Source of the DNA: an uncultured Porphyromonas sp. | GTDB taxonomy: Bacteria > Bacteroidota > Bacteroidia > Bacteroidales > Porphyromonadaceae | Length of the DNA: 27,206 nucleotides | Assembly: GCF_915070105.1 (NCBI RefSeq) | Contig: NZ_CAJZFJ010000028.1 | Span: forward strand, 1 to 27,206 | Direction: 5' to 3' | Shown here: positions 1-9,655 of the stretch, one piece after another | Numbering within the stretch: the first letter of the stretch is position 1 | How the letters are laid out: each line of letters starts with the position of its first letter | The notes under the pieces: generated by a model | What the model was told of the DNA's origin: nothing | What the model saw: only the letters and a program-made list of their open reading frames with translations | The model's database searches: none | Made by a program: the position numbers and the translations under genes

Positions 1-250
1 TACACACGTGTACACTCATCCCTCCTAGGTAGGAGGTATTCGCTTGGCATATCTACACTAGGAGATAGATACTTCTATCTTCGGCGTATGCTCCTTGACG
101 ACCTCGCATTATTGTGATTTCATGCATCAGACCAGAAGTATCCCCTCTGCAAATCTAAGGGATCGACCCTGCCCTCCCCCGCACACATCCCCACGTCTCG
201 CACCGTCCCTCCCATCCGTGTGCTTACCCCTAGGGACACCGCCCCCTAGA
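1..250. other. Window edge, no gene seen
   Basis: I see no convincing gene here. The only open frame of note, plus strand 95-343, is rich in Pro, Ser and Arg and runs through the hairpin of the neighbouring gene. A short hairpin (cctcct / aggagg, 22-37) is present, but I cannot assign it a role. Confidence 0.5.
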
Positions 251-294
251 GACGACGAGGGGGAGAGCTCTCGTGAGCCCTCCCCCTCGTCGTC
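251..294 (-). terminator. Hairpin at the 3' end of the alpha-2-macroglobulin gene
   Basis: A perfect 15-bp inverted repeat (gacgacgagggggag at 251-265, complement at 280-294) lies about 20 bases past the stop codon of the minus-strand gene ending at 315. A further short stem (gctc/gagc) fits in the loop. There is no clear T-run after it on the minus strand, so it may be a processing or stabilising hairpin rather than a classical terminator. A smaller stem formed by aaccca/tgggt lies between it and the stop. Confidence 0.6.
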
Positions 295-314
295 ATTATG
301 TACCCAAAGCTGGG

Positions 315-3300
315 TTACCTCATCTGCTGGACGAGCTGTCTAGGTGAGGCGGCTGTGTGTGCTGAGTACTCGGGGGCATAGGCCGACTGCGCCCGAGTGA
401 CGAGCCCCGAGTAGAGTCCTGTGCGTGTGACGTACTGCTCATACTCTAGGACATACTCCCCTCTGAGGAGATGGTCGAAGTAGAAGTTCGTCTCCTTGTC
501 CTTCGGCTCTACATAGTAGCCCGTACCTGCTCCCCACTGGTAGCTAGCCGTCTGTACAATAGGCTCTGCGAAGCCTGGACGAGGATCACGTAGGGTGACA
601 AAGTCCAGATCCTGCGTCAGGCGAAGTGTAATCTTCGTCGTCAAGCGGTCACCTACCCTCAGCGCATAGCCCTCGGTGAGGGGGAGGAGTGTAGGCTTGC
701 CATCACGGAGCGTCTGGACGAAGGTCTCACGGCTTATCTGCAGCTCCTTCCCTCGTGCCTCCACTTGGCTCGTAGGGATCGTGTAGCGAGCAAAGGCAGA
801 GCCCCATACCTCTCCATCGGCCTGCGTCGTGACAGCCATCTTTCGCTCAGGGCGAGAGGTGGCGGTGAAGGGTCGGGAAGCCTCTATATACGCACCTTCC
901 CAGCGATAGACCTGACCATCGGTGAAGGGGAGCTCGACCGAGGAGCTATTGGCTCGGCGAGTGCCACTGCCCCCATCTATATCTAGTGAGAGGGCATAGA
1001 TCGCCTCGGCGGTGGAGAGGGAGGAGTTCCAGGAGGTCGCTCGCTTCTGATTGATGATCCAGCGCTGCATCTCCCGCATGGTCTCCCGCTCAGCCTCGGG
1101 GGAGACGACCCGCATAGCCTCCAGCGTGCTGGTCATCGTCGGCATCGTGCGGTTGATCCAGAAGTAGCCACGGAAGACCCTATTGGCATAGAACATCCCC
1201 GTCTTATCCTGCTGGAGATATTCACGTAGCGAAGCGATGAGCCCCTTGGCCAGCGAAGCGTCTCGTCCGTAGGCAAAGACTACGGCAGCCAAGGCCTTCT
1301 CCGAGAGAGGGAGCTTGTGCGCCATCCGCTTGAGCTCCGTGTAGAAGAAGGAATGAGCCTTACGCACCTCCCCTTCGGGCTTGTAGAACCCTCGATGCTC
1401 GGCGAGTGCCACGAGGTAGAGGTAGTCCAGATCGGTGTAGGAGTAGGAATTCTTTTTCTTTAGTCTAAGCGCCCTCCGATACTCCTCGATGATACTAGCC
1501 TCTATGCCACGGAAGCCTCGGCGGACAAGCTCCTGAACCCGCAGGCGATCAGCCTGCTCCAGTCGATCATAGGAGGGGACACGTAGCAGTAGGCGTAGTA
1601 CGCTCTCCGTCACATAGGGGCTCCCCTTCATGCCTGGATACCAGCTCCACAGACCGCTGGAGAGCTGGAGGTCGGAGAGCTGCTGCAGGATGCGGGAGAG
1701 GGGCACTTCCCTCGAGGGGTTCTGAAGGTACTTCAGCAGTGTGGCTTCACGTGCGGCCTCTCTATCGGCGACATCCATCCACGGGGTCTGTGCACCCGTC
1801 TGGAGCTTCAGACTATCATCGGCACTGAGACGACCACGCTGGGCAGCAGGTAGGGCATTCCAGCGTGCCTCGAACCACTCACGGAAGCCCTCGGCATGCG
1901 ACACCTCCAGTGCCACCGACTGAGCATAGAGGGCTGCGGCAGCATCTAGTGCCGAGCTTCCCTTGAGGTAGCCGAGGTCGGGTAGGGCAGAGAGGGCTAG
2001 GTACAGTGGGTTGGACTCTATACGCAGGTCAAATCGCCCACGCTCGGGGACAAAGCCATTCTGTGGGAAGAGACTGTCTAGGACGATCTCGTGTCGTCCC
2101 TGTCGGCTGATGTTGAAGGCAAGGCTCTCCGTCATCTCCTCCTGATCCGTGATGACGGGTACGAGGTGCTGCTCGCCGTCCGAGGAGGTCTTCCCTCGGG
2201 CGATGACACGTAGCCCGACGGAGTCAAGCCCCTCATAGCCACTGACGGGCAGGACGATATCGGTCGAGTGCCCTGCTGAGAGATCAAAGCTCTGCTCTTG
2301 GCTACAGAGCGTCCGCTTCGTCTTGGGCTCAAAGAGCTCTAGGGTGAAGAGACCTCGCTGGGCGACCTTCGACCCATTAGAGACGGTGGTGGAGATGCGG
2401 ACACTATCCCCCTCACGGAGGAAGCGGGGGACATTGGGGCGTACGCTGAAGTCCTTGTAGGCCTCTATGCTCTCGGTATGCCGGAGGAGCTTCATATCGG
2501 AGGTGTGGGCTAGGACTATGAGCTTCCAGCGGGTGAGGGTCTCGGGGACACGTGCGCTCCAGCTGACCTTACCCTGCTTATCTGTGCGCAGGAAGGGGTA
2601 GAAATAGGCACTCTCATTGAAGTTCGTTCGTATAGAGAGCGGAGCCAGCTTTGTGGCATCCACCCGACGAGGCTTAGGATCATTCTTAGAATCATTCGAC
2701 AGAACCCTTATCTCATCGGGCTTTAGGACTTCATCCTGAGTGTCCTTAGAGGCGTAGCCAACCACCATCACCTCTTCTAGCTGAGGGCTGCTCACAGAGG
2801 CCAAGCCTCGTATGCTTATTGACGAAGCTTTCATCGCTCTCGCCCCATAGAGAGCTCCGGAGAGTTCCATCTGGAGTCCCCCATCATAGGAGTCATCGGA
2901 GATCACATTTTGGTCATACTCATCATCAGCCTTGACGGGGGGCGTGACGGGCTTCGGTGGGTAGACAAAGTCCCCCTTGGCTTCGTCATCCTTGAGCTGC
3001 TGCAGCCAGGGTGGTGTGGGCACACTCCCCCCGAGGTGGAATCGGATATGGGATCGGTAGAAGTCGCTGGAGAGGCTATCGATAGAGAGTGCACCTATCA
3101 GAGGACGATCATAGTCTAGGGAGAGATGCCCGATCTCATCGAGGGAGGCATCATACATCCATACAGCGACAGAGGCACTATCCACACGCTTCCCCTCGTG
3201 GCTGAGGGTGAAGCTCCACTGCTCCTGCCCCCCTGCTAGGATACGATCTCTGAAGGTATCCCACTTGAGGGTCAGTGATCGCTTGGGTTGCTCACGACGG

Positions 3301-6281
3301 ATCGTAGCGGTACGCTGGGTCAGGACGCCATGGTGCACCATATAGAAGTGGATGTCCAGCTGGTCGGGAGTAAAGCCATTCTTAGGCAGGGGGGCATCGA
3401 AGACGTTGATGGCCTCTGCTCGAGAGCGAAGGAGTCCCTCTGCGATACGACCACCCTGATAGCTCACCTCGTAGAAGACATATCCTCCCTCTAGCCCACT
3501 CATCCAGTAGATGCGAGCAGGGCGGGTAGAGCTATAAGTCCCGGAGGCTGGCTGGATGAAGAGAGGTAAGCGCATCCCGGGTAGACGTCGGTCTCGTGCC
3601 CCATCGTAGAGGTAGAAGGTACGCTTGCCCTCATAGCTCACACCTCGGCCATAGTCAGTGGAATAGGTGAGCGTATAGCGACCAGCCGAGAGGGGGGCTA
3701 AGAGGGTCTTGAGGTGGATGATGCTATCGAGCTGGACCTTGCCTTTGTGTAGCTCTCGGCTGTCCTGACGAATGCTGTAGGAGACGGACAGAGGCTCATT
3801 GCCCTCGTCGTAGCCATACCTACGGAAGGTCAGGATCGCATCCTCCTGCTCCTTGTTAATCAGTGGGGAGATCCAGGCTTGGATAGCGCTGACGCTACGT
3901 CCTACGGGTAGGTTGATCGTCTCGCTGTGGCTCTCGCCCGTACCATCCGTCGTGCTCACATACAGACGATAGCGGTACCAGGAGAAGAGCTCGTCCTCCG
4001 ACCGCTCATCGGCTGTCTGCTCGACCTCACGAAGGCTCGCTGGGATGACGAAGCGCCCCTCAACATCGGTCGTCAGCACACTATCGACGAGTATCTTATT
4101 GTCTCCGCCACGGGCACCCTCACCCCAGGGAGCCCAGGAGTAGCGATTGGCCACGAGGCGGTAGGTCACCTTCGCTCCTGCGACACCCGTACCACTCAGG
4201 GTACGTACCTGCCCTGGGATCGACACGGTCTGACCGACCTGATAGGGAGGATCGGGGGGCGTGAGGAGAAGCTCTGTCGCACGTCGCTTGTACTCTGCCA
4301 CCTCGAAGGTCTGAGCCTCCGAGCGGGCTGTGTAGACCCCGGGGCGTGCCGCCTGCTGGAAGAAGGCTCGCACATAGTACCGCCCCGAGAGGCGGTCAGT
4401 AGGCAGGGTGAAGTCCACGGCGAAGTCTCCCCATCGGCTGGGGACAGCCTCTCGCCGAGCGACCTCCTTGCTATTGGTATCATAGAGGCGTACGAGCACA
4501 GCTCTACCAGTGAGTGACCGAGCCGTCTCTATGAGGCGTCCTACCTCGGCTGTCCAGCCATAGACCCGTACGGTCTGTCCGGGACGATAGGCGGGACGAT
4601 CGGGGGTGATCCAGATCATATCGGCTCGTACATTGGGGTCGTAGGTAAAGTCCTCATCAGGCTCCTCCTCATAGATCTCCCCATCATCGACTCTAAGGGG
4701 GTCAGAGGCATCCGTTAGGGCATACAGCTCGGCATCCTCATCCACCGAGTGTAGCCCGAGAGCATCCGTCTTGAGCTTCTTCAGCAGGGTGTACTCAGGC
4801 TCTGTATTATCCTTGCGGTCGGCCTCCTCATAGAGACTGATCCAGGTGGAGGCGAGGGGGCGACCCGTCATGGCCTCGAGCCACTGCAGACGAGAGCCAT
4901 TCGTCGTGTTGATACGCTCGAGGGTAAGGTACTTCGTATAGGTAAAGTACTCCTCATCGGTGGGTGTACCTGTCGTAGCCCGTGGATCGGGGGTGACCTC
5001 TATGTACACGCAGTAGTTCCCCACTCGTGGTAGCGGGAATTCGATCGTCTGCTCCTTTGAATAGCCGAGACTATCGAGGGTGAGGGTAAGGTGTTTCTCC
5101 TGCAAGGGCTTGTCGAAGTCGCCTAGCCTCCACGACACTTGGTCTGGGCGAAGGATCTTCGGAGCAGCATAGAGACAGAGGCGCACCTTACTCACGAGAT
5201 AGCAGCTGGGAAGCTTTACGGTGAGGGTATCCCTCCCCGTGACGCGTGCGGGCACGTGCATATCATAGGTATAGGCGAGGGCATTACGGTGAGCCTCACG
5301 GAGCTCCTTCTGCTCCTTGGCCAAGAGGCGTGTTGCCCGCTGGATGAAGAACTCGAGGAACGAGGCATAGGCGACCCCTCGGCGTGGGTAGTACTGGCGC
5401 AGCGCTGCGATATAATTGCTGATCTCGGGGGTGGAGACGTATTTGTGGGCGAAGGCATAGATGAGCTCCTCGGCTCGTGCATTCGTCAGCTTCCCCTTCT
5501 CGGGCGAGAGCTGCAGGCGGAGGCTGTGGAAGTCCACAAAGCTCCGAAAGTAGACACTACTCCCCCCCTCAGCGATAGGTCGTATCCAGCCCATGGCCTC
5601 GGTGAAGAACGTGGCATAGCGGGTCTGCTCCCTACGCTCCCGAGCATGGAGGAGGGCTAGCTGACCTAGGAGCTCTGTACCCAGCGTCTCGACTCCCACG
5701 ACTGGCTCGTCGCCGAAGAGCTCCCGATACTTCCCGAGAGGCTCGTTGAGGACCTCCTGTGATCGGCGTAGCTTCTCCACCAGCTCCTGATAGCGCTCCT
5801 GATACTGCAGGCTCGTCCAGGAGGTGGGGTCGTAGAGGGTGCTGTCCTTCGCCTTGGAGCGGAGGATATCCTCTTGATAGAAGTATGAGGGACGTACACG
5901 CTCATAGCTGTATAGGGTATAGAGGGAGAGCATGGCCTGCTCATATCGCCCGAGCCAGGATGATCCCCGTAGCTCATAGAGCGTGCGGAAGAGCCCTGTA
6001 CGATGCTCTTGGTCGATGCGTCTCCAGTTCTGCCAGATGGCATCCTGTGCTATGAGGATATGATAGAGGTTGTGCTGGTTCTGCCCGAGGAGGGAGAGTT
6101 CCTCGGCTGCCTTGATCGCACTGCGAGGGAGGTCTTCCTCCTGCGCTCGCTTGATCTCCTTGATCAGTGCTTCTGCGCTTTGGGTCTTTCGTTGGGCTTG
6201 TAGCTCCATCGGGATATGTAAGGCTAGGCATCCAAGAAGGATTACGAGGAGAGCTCCTCGGACAAGGGATATGTATCGCAT
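315..6281 (-). CDS. Alpha-2-macroglobulin family protein (thioester-less, with TonB-box-like insert)
   Basis: Bacterial alpha-2-macroglobulins are large envelope proteins thought to trap proteases. This 1988-residue protein starts with a hydrophobic signal peptide ending near LQAQ (about residue 30). An MG2 domain begins around residue 555 (MIWITPDRPAYRPGQ), and the MG7 domain comes after about 1210 (IRTNFNESAYFYPFLRT, then TLTRWKL). An alpha-helical toroid region covers roughly 1430-1750. Where the family's thioester CxEQ would sit (about residue 1441) the sequence reads YLKGSSALDAAAALYAQ, so no thioester can form. Between the MG domains, in the likely bait region, residues 1169-1177 read EEVMVVGYA, which resembles the TonB-box segment of SusC proteins. 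The ATG at 6281 is chosen because it begins the signal peptide. It appears monocistronic, with a putative promoter box at 6374-6381 and a hairpin at 251-294. The family call is firm; the partner protease and function are unknown. Confidence 0.93.
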   Translation of the reverse strand: MRYISLVRGALLVILLGCLALHIPMELQAQRKTQSAEALIKEIKRAQEEDLPRSAIKAAEELSLLGQNQHNLYHILIAQDAIWQNWRRIDQEHRTGLFRTLYELRGSSWLGRYEQAMLSLYTLYSYERVRPSYFYQEDILRSKAKDSTLYDPTSWTSLQYQERYQELVEKLRRSQEVLNEPLGKYRELFGDEPVVGVETLGTELLGQLALLHARERREQTRYATFFTEAMGWIRPIAEGGSSVYFRSFVDFHSLRLQLSPEKGKLTNARAEELIYAFAHKYVSTPEISNYIAALRQYYPRRGVAYASFLEFFIQRATRLLAKEQKELREAHRNALAYTYDMHVPARVTGRDTLTVKLPSCYLVSKVRLCLYAAPKILRPDQVSWRLGDFDKPLQEKHLTLTLDSLGYSKEQTIEFPLPRVGNYCVYIEVTPDPRATTGTPTDEEYFTYTKYLTLERINTTNGSRLQWLEAMTGRPLASTWISLYEEADRKDNTEPEYTLLKKLKTDALGLHSVDEDAELYALTDASDPLRVDDGEIYEEEPDEDFTYDPNVRADMIWITPDRPAYRPGQTVRVYGWTAEVGRLIETARSLTGRAVLVRLYDTNSKEVARREAVPSRWGDFAVDFTLPTDRLSGRYYVRAFFQQAARPGVYTARSEAQTFEVAEYKRRATELLLTPPDPPYQVGQTVSIPGQVRTLSGTGVAGAKVTYRLVANRYSWAPWGEGARGGDNKILVDSVLTTDVEGRFVIPASLREVEQTADERSEDELFSWYRYRLYVSTTDGTGESHSETINLPVGRSVSAIQAWISPLINKEQEDAILTFRRYGYDEGNEPLSVSYSIRQDSRELHKGKVQLDSIIHLKTLLAPLSAGRYTLTYSTDYGRGVSYEGKRTFYLYDGARDRRLPGMRLPLFIQPASGTYSSTRPARIYWMSGLEGGYVFYEVSYQGGRIAEGLLRSRAEAINVFDAPLPKNGFTPDQLDIHFYMVHHGVLTQRTATIRREQPKRSLTLKWDTFRDRILAGGQEQWSFTLSHEGKRVDSASVAVWMYDASLDEIGHLSLDYDRPLIGALSIDSLSSDFYRSHIRFHLGGSVPTPPWLQQLKDDEAKGDFVYPPKPVTPPVKADDEYDQNVISDDSYDGGLQMELSGALYGARAMKASSISIRGLASVSSPQLEEVMVVGYASKDTQDEVLKPDEIRVLSNDSKNDPKPRRVDATKLAPLSIRTNFNESAYFYPFLRTDKQGKVSWSARVPETLTRWKLIVLAHTSDMKLLRHTESIEAYKDFSVRPNVPRFLREGDSVRISTTVSNGSKVAQRGLFTLELFEPKTKRTLCSQEQSFDLSAGHSTDIVLPVSGYEGLDSVGLRVIARGKTSSDGEQHLVPVITDQEEMTESLAFNISRQGRHEIVLDSLFPQNGFVPERGRFDLRIESNPLYLALSALPDLGYLKGSSALDAAAALYAQSVALEVSHAEGFREWFEARWNALPAAQRGRLSADDSLKLQTGAQTPWMDVADREAAREATLLKYLQNPSREVPLSRILQQLSDLQLSSGLWSWYPGMKGSPYVTESVLRLLLRVPSYDRLEQADRLRVQELVRRGFRGIEASIIEEYRRALRLKKKNSYSYTDLDYLYLVALAEHRGFYKPEGEVRKAHSFFYTELKRMAHKLPLSEKALAAVVFAYGRDASLAKGLIASLREYLQQDKTGMFYANRVFRGYFWINRTMPTMTSTLEAMRVVSPEAERETMREMQRWIINQKRATSWNSSLSTAEAIYALSLDIDGGSGTRRANSSSVELPFTDGQVYRWEGAYIEASRPFTATSRPERKMAVTTQADGEVWGSAFARYTIPTSQVEARGKELQISRETFVQTLRDGKPTLLPLTEGYALRVGDRLTTKITLRLTQDLDFVTLRDPRPGFAEPIVQTASYQWGAGTGYYVEPKDKETNFYFDHLLRGEYVLEYEQYVTRTGLYSGLVTRAQSAYAPEYSAHTAASPRQLVQQMR

Positions 6282-6373
6282 AAGGGGTCGCTATTAAGGG
6301 AAGACACGACTAAGTCCGTACGCTACACCTCATCCACATACGCAGCTAAGGGTACCCGTACCGACATCACTAT

Positions 6374-6381
6374 CAAAGGTA
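6374..6381 (-). promoter_or_regulatory. Putative -7 box (TACCTTTG) for the alpha-2-macroglobulin gene
   Basis: The minus strand carries TACCTTTG, an exact match to the Bacteroidota -7 consensus TAnnTTTG, about 92 bases upstream of the ATG. I see no good TTTG at the -33 position, so the call rests on the -7 box and its placement. Confidence 0.45.
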
Positions 6382-6452
6382 GGAAAAAGTGAACGATAGA
6401 GGGTGGAGCCACGCAGGGTAAGGCGCATACAGGACGACTAGCTCTAACGACA

Positions 6453-6484
6453 AACCCCTCCACCAGTCGAACTGGGGAGGGGTT
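6453..6484 (-). terminator. Hairpin downstream of the HU-related gene
   Basis: A 9-bp stem (aacccctcc / ggaggggtt) continues into an inner ccag/ctgg stem, lying about 45 bases past the stop of the minus-strand gene ending at 6528. A short T stretch (ttt) follows on the minus strand. A second small palindrome, gagccc-tag-gggctc (about 6495-6510), lies between it and the stop codon. The rest of the 6282-6527 spacer holds only the upstream gene's promoter. Confidence 0.6.
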
Positions 6485-6527
6485 CGCTAAAGGGGAGCCC
6501 TAGGGGCTCAGAGGATGAGGAGAAGGA

Positions 6528-6986
6528 CTAGATCCCTACACCGCCACCACCGGGCTGAGAGGGTACCTTGGGCGTCTTGGGTGTCTTTGCACCCTTAGCC
6601 TTGGGGTTATCTACGCTGAGCGAGGCGGCACGGGCAGCCTGTCGGATCTTAGACTTGGGGAAGTAGCGGACACGTGGCGCACGGAGCGTCTGAGCGGAGA
6701 CGTCCTCCTCCTTGAGCAACTGTCGGGAGGAGATCATCAGGCTGAGCATCCCGAGTTCCCCGAGATCGACTGCGAAGCCATCCTGTAGGTAGCCCTCCAC
6801 GATATCGGTGAGGGCGACGATACACGCCCGGACATCAGCTCGGGTGAGCGTCGTGGCAAAGGCGACCGAACGCTCGATATCCGACAGACTCTTTCGGGGA
6901 TGGGCTAGACGCTGTGCGAAGTAGATCGTCTGACCCTTGTTCTTGCCAAGAGTTGCCTTCTTGGACTTGACTTGAAACTCAATCAT
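6528..6986 (-). CDS. HU-related DNA-binding protein, Bacteroidales type
   Basis: This 152-residue basic protein fits the HU-related family common in Bacteroidales, in which a HU-like DNA-binding fold is followed by a variable basic tail. The N-terminus (MIEFQVKSKKATLG) leads into a helical half (LTRADVRACIVALTDIVEGYL, about 48-68) and a strand segment carrying VDLGELGMLSLMI (about 74-86). These are features of the HU alpha-helical and saddle regions. The last ~30 residues are a Lys/Pro/Gly-rich low-complexity tail ending PGGGGVGI. Likely roles are nucleoid structure or local DNA bending. The gene stands alone, with its own promoter about 175 bases upstream and a hairpin downstream. The family call is good; the DNA target is unknown. 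Confidence 0.85.
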   Translation of the reverse strand: MIEFQVKSKKATLGKNKGQTIYFAQRLAHPRKSLSDIERSVAFATTLTRADVRACIVALTDIVEGYLQDGFAVDLGELGMLSLMISSRQLLKEEDVSAQTLRAPRVRYFPKSKIRQAARAASLSVDNPKAKGAKTPKTPKVPSQPGGGGVGI

Positions 6987-7309
6987 GGTCTATGAGTATA
7001 TAAAATGAATAAATAGAATTAACTCATCGCCGAGTGGGGAGAGCTGTGTGCTACAGGGCGGGGATTCGCAGTCTCTAGCTCGCTGGGTGCACCACTGAAT
7101 ATATAGAGTGAGCAACAGATGCGAGGGCCTCGTCTTGGGCTTCTTCCCTCTCGACATGACAAAGGTAGAGCAGACTTTTTGTCCCACCAAATCACCCCCA
7201 TAGGTACATATCACAATGCCCTCTCCCCCAAACTCAAAAAATTTTCATCACCCCCACCATCGCCCCCCTCTCTTCCTCCCCGACCGAGCCCCCACTCCCC
7301 TCACTGACG
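6987..7309. other. Intergenic region, promoter of the HU-related gene
   Basis: Apart from the promoter at 7160-7191, this ~320-bp spacer holds an AT-rich leader just upstream of the HU-related gene (about 6987-7020). A C-rich/T-rich tract at about 7217-7300 follows the receptor's stop codon. I see no clear hairpin terminator for the receptor operon here and no convincing gene; small open frames on both strands look random. Confidence 0.5.
7160..7191 (-). promoter_or_regulatory. Bacteroidota-type promoter for the HU-related gene
   Basis: The minus strand reads TTTG (7188-7191), a 20-base spacer, then TACCTTTG (7160-7167). This matches the TTTG / TAnnTTTG architecture of the primary Bacteroidota sigma factor at a normal spacing. 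It implies a 5' leader of about 165 bases for the gene starting at 6986. Confidence 0.65.
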
Positions 7310-9652
7310 CTAGAAGCGCATCTCCCAGCGCACCGAGGGGACGAGGGAGAGGATGCTGAGCTGTCGCCAGCTATTGCGCTCATAGAAGATGAGATAGGGG
7401 TTCTTCCGATTGAGGATATTGTAGATCCCGATCGTGAGCTCATGGCTCACCCGACGTCTGTGCCAGAGGAAGGCATAGCTGAGGTCAAAGCGCATATATG
7501 CGGGCAGCCGATAGGCATTGAGTGAGGACATCTGCGTACGAGTGGTGGCATGATAGTCCCACAGATAGGAGCTACTACCTCCGCTCACCTGTGCATTCCA
7601 GAAGGGGAGCTCCTCAGCCTGATAGCTCGCCACTGGGATCGTCATCGTACTCCCCGAGGTCAGATAGCCCGCCAGAGAGAGGTGTTGCTCACGTCGTGCG
7701 GTACGGAGCACCTCATAGCGGGACTGGACATTGAGGATATGTGTCCTATCGTAGCTAAAGGGATAGGCTCGTCCCCCGTTGAGCTCGGGGAAGGTGCGGG
7801 TCGTCCGAGAGAGCGTATAGGAGAGTGAGCCCGTGAGCCGTCCCTGACGCTTCTCCGCCCATACCTCCAGGCCATAGGAGCGACCCCGCCCCGTGAGGAC
7901 ATCTTGCTCCCAGGAGACATTGCGCTGGGAGAAGTGGTTGAGCCAACTGCGGTTGGCCGTGAGCCCCGTGAGATGACGGTAGTATCCCCCGATGGTGACA
8001 TAGAACGTAGGTGTACTCCAGACACCCCCGAGGTACCACTGATCGGAGTGCTCGGGACGGAAGCGACGAGAGGCAGGCATCAGCAGGTCAAGCGCCCATC
8101 CTACGGGGAGCCCCTCTAGGGTGTGCTGGTACTGGGTGAGGCGGTCGTAGGTCGCCTCTAGGCGGAGGGTACGAGTGAGTGGCACCTGCCCCTTGAGACG
8201 GACATCGAGATTATGGAAGATATGCCCATCGGCATCTCGGAAGAGGTCATAGCGTAGACCTCCTTGCAGGCCATAGGCTGTAGCCTTGTAGTCGCCCTCG
8301 GCATAGAGCGAAGCTAGCGTAGTCCCTCCCCTCGGGCTCCCATCCACCGTCCTCGTCTCCTCTAGGGATAGGGACTGCATCATCGGGTGGAAATGCTGTC
8401 GGCGCAGGTCAATCCCTGCCCCAAGATCTATGCTACGGACTCGGGTGGTGAGGTGGCTACGTAGGGCCAGCTCACTCTTGGTCGAGCCGAGGACGAGCCC
8501 CCTCTTATCCTTGTCATCATAGCTGTGCTGTCCCTGCTTCGTCGCATGGTCGGTATAGTACACAGAGGTCTCTAGCCGTAGACGATCCTGAGGGGTATAG
8601 ATCCAGCTGGCCTTGACCGCCCTATTGGTCCAGCCTATGGTGACCTTGTTCCGATCGACATCCCGCTCTTCTTCGCCTAGATAGGCTAGGTAGTCGTTGC
8701 TCCCGAAGAGCCAGACCTCGGCCGAATGCTGGGGAGAGAACTCATAGTGGAGCTTGGCATAGAGATCCTGTACCTGAGCGTTGAAGTCCCCCGTGACGCC
8801 CTCCTCGCTAGAGAGCGCCTTCAGCAGGAGGTACTCGGGACGAAGGAGGGAGGAGCGCCCTGCCACCTGATAGGAGAGTCGATCTCCGATGAGTCGCCCC
8901 TCTAGTGCCCCACCCACCATCAGAGGGGATAGGGCAAAGGCACCCCGAGTTCTGCCCGAGGAAGGCCTACGGCTACGTATCTGTAGGAGGGAAGAGGTAA
9001 AGTCCCCCGAGGAGGCAGTGATCCCACCCATCTGGAAGGTGGACTGCCCTACTATATCGGGGTGAAAGACCGAGAAGAGCCCGAAGAGGTGCGTAGGGGC
9101 TGTGATCGGCACGCCGTCCAGCTCCGTCCTATTGTTCCCGCTACCGCCTCCTCGCACATAGAAGCCCATACCACCCTCCATGCCCTGAGAGACTCCAGGC
9201 AGGATCTGAGGGTAGCGCATCACATCGACTTCGCCTGCTAGGGTGGCAAAACCCTTGACATCCGCTGGGGAGTAGCCGAAGGTGCTATTGCCACGAGTGA
9301 CCCCTCGCCCCACCACTGTGACCTCTCGGAGCTCCGTCCTCCGTGGATCGAGAGTGAGCTCTGCCCTCTGCCCCGATCGGAGAAGAGCCACCTGCTGCCG
9401 ATAGCCATCGGCCAAGAGGATCACACGTAGACTATCTACACTATAGTCAAAGGCGAACTGCCCCTGTCCATCCGTCCACGCAAGGCGATGCCCCTGCATC
9501 GTCAGGACCTCGACTCCCGACACGACACGTGCGGTCTCTCTATCCCGTATGCGACCATTGTAGTGCTGCCCTTCGGCTCTCTGTAGCCCGAGGAGCAGGA
9601 CGAGCCCAAGGAGTAGCCCTGTGACACCCGTCTGCCTGATATGCTGTGCCAT
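7310..9652 (-). CDS. TonB-dependent outer-membrane receptor with carboxypeptidase-like regulatory domain
   Basis: This 780-residue outer-membrane receptor uses TonB energy to import a ligand that cannot be named from sequence. A signal peptide (LLLGLVLLLGL core, ending near AEGQ) is followed by a beta-sandwich regulatory domain (about 28-105, with GVEVLTMQGHRLAWTDGQGQF). A TonB-box-like segment (LREVTVVGRGV) then leads into a plug domain with MGFYVRGGGSGNNRTELDGV. The remainder is rich in alternating aromatic beta-barrel strands and ends in RWEMRF, with a C-terminal Phe typical of barrels. It is shorter than SusC proteins and is paired with a DUF4249 lipoprotein, a pairing typical of this receptor class. 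It begins only 3 bases after the DUF4249 stop, so it is the last gene of the operon starting near 13160. Confidence 0.93.
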   Translation of the reverse strand: MAQHIRQTGVTGLLLGLVLLLGLQRAEGQHYNGRIRDRETARVVSGVEVLTMQGHRLAWTDGQGQFAFDYSVDSLRVILLADGYRQQVALLRSGQRAELTLDPRRTELREVTVVGRGVTRGNSTFGYSPADVKGFATLAGEVDVMRYPQILPGVSQGMEGGMGFYVRGGGSGNNRTELDGVPITAPTHLFGLFSVFHPDIVGQSTFQMGGITASSGDFTSSLLQIRSRRPSSGRTRGAFALSPLMVGGALEGRLIGDRLSYQVAGRSSLLRPEYLLLKALSSEEGVTGDFNAQVQDLYAKLHYEFSPQHSAEVWLFGSNDYLAYLGEEERDVDRNKVTIGWTNRAVKASWIYTPQDRLRLETSVYYTDHATKQGQHSYDDKDKRGLVLGSTKSELALRSHLTTRVRSIDLGAGIDLRRQHFHPMMQSLSLEETRTVDGSPRGGTTLASLYAEGDYKATAYGLQGGLRYDLFRDADGHIFHNLDVRLKGQVPLTRTLRLEATYDRLTQYQHTLEGLPVGWALDLLMPASRRFRPEHSDQWYLGGVWSTPTFYVTIGGYYRHLTGLTANRSWLNHFSQRNVSWEQDVLTGRGRSYGLEVWAEKRQGRLTGSLSYTLSRTTRTFPELNGGRAYPFSYDRTHILNVQSRYEVLRTARREQHLSLAGYLTSGSTMTIPVASYQAEELPFWNAQVSGGSSSYLWDYHATTRTQMSSLNAYRLPAYMRFDLSYAFLWHRRRVSHELTIGIYNILNRKNPYLIFYERNSWRQLSILSLVPSVRWEMRF

Positions 9653-9655
9653 ATA

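Noticed and set aside
3927..5660. Plus-strand open frames of 173-196 codons inside the alpha-2-macroglobulin gene
   Set aside because: They are antisense to recognisable MG-domain sequence and have no motifs or upstream signals.
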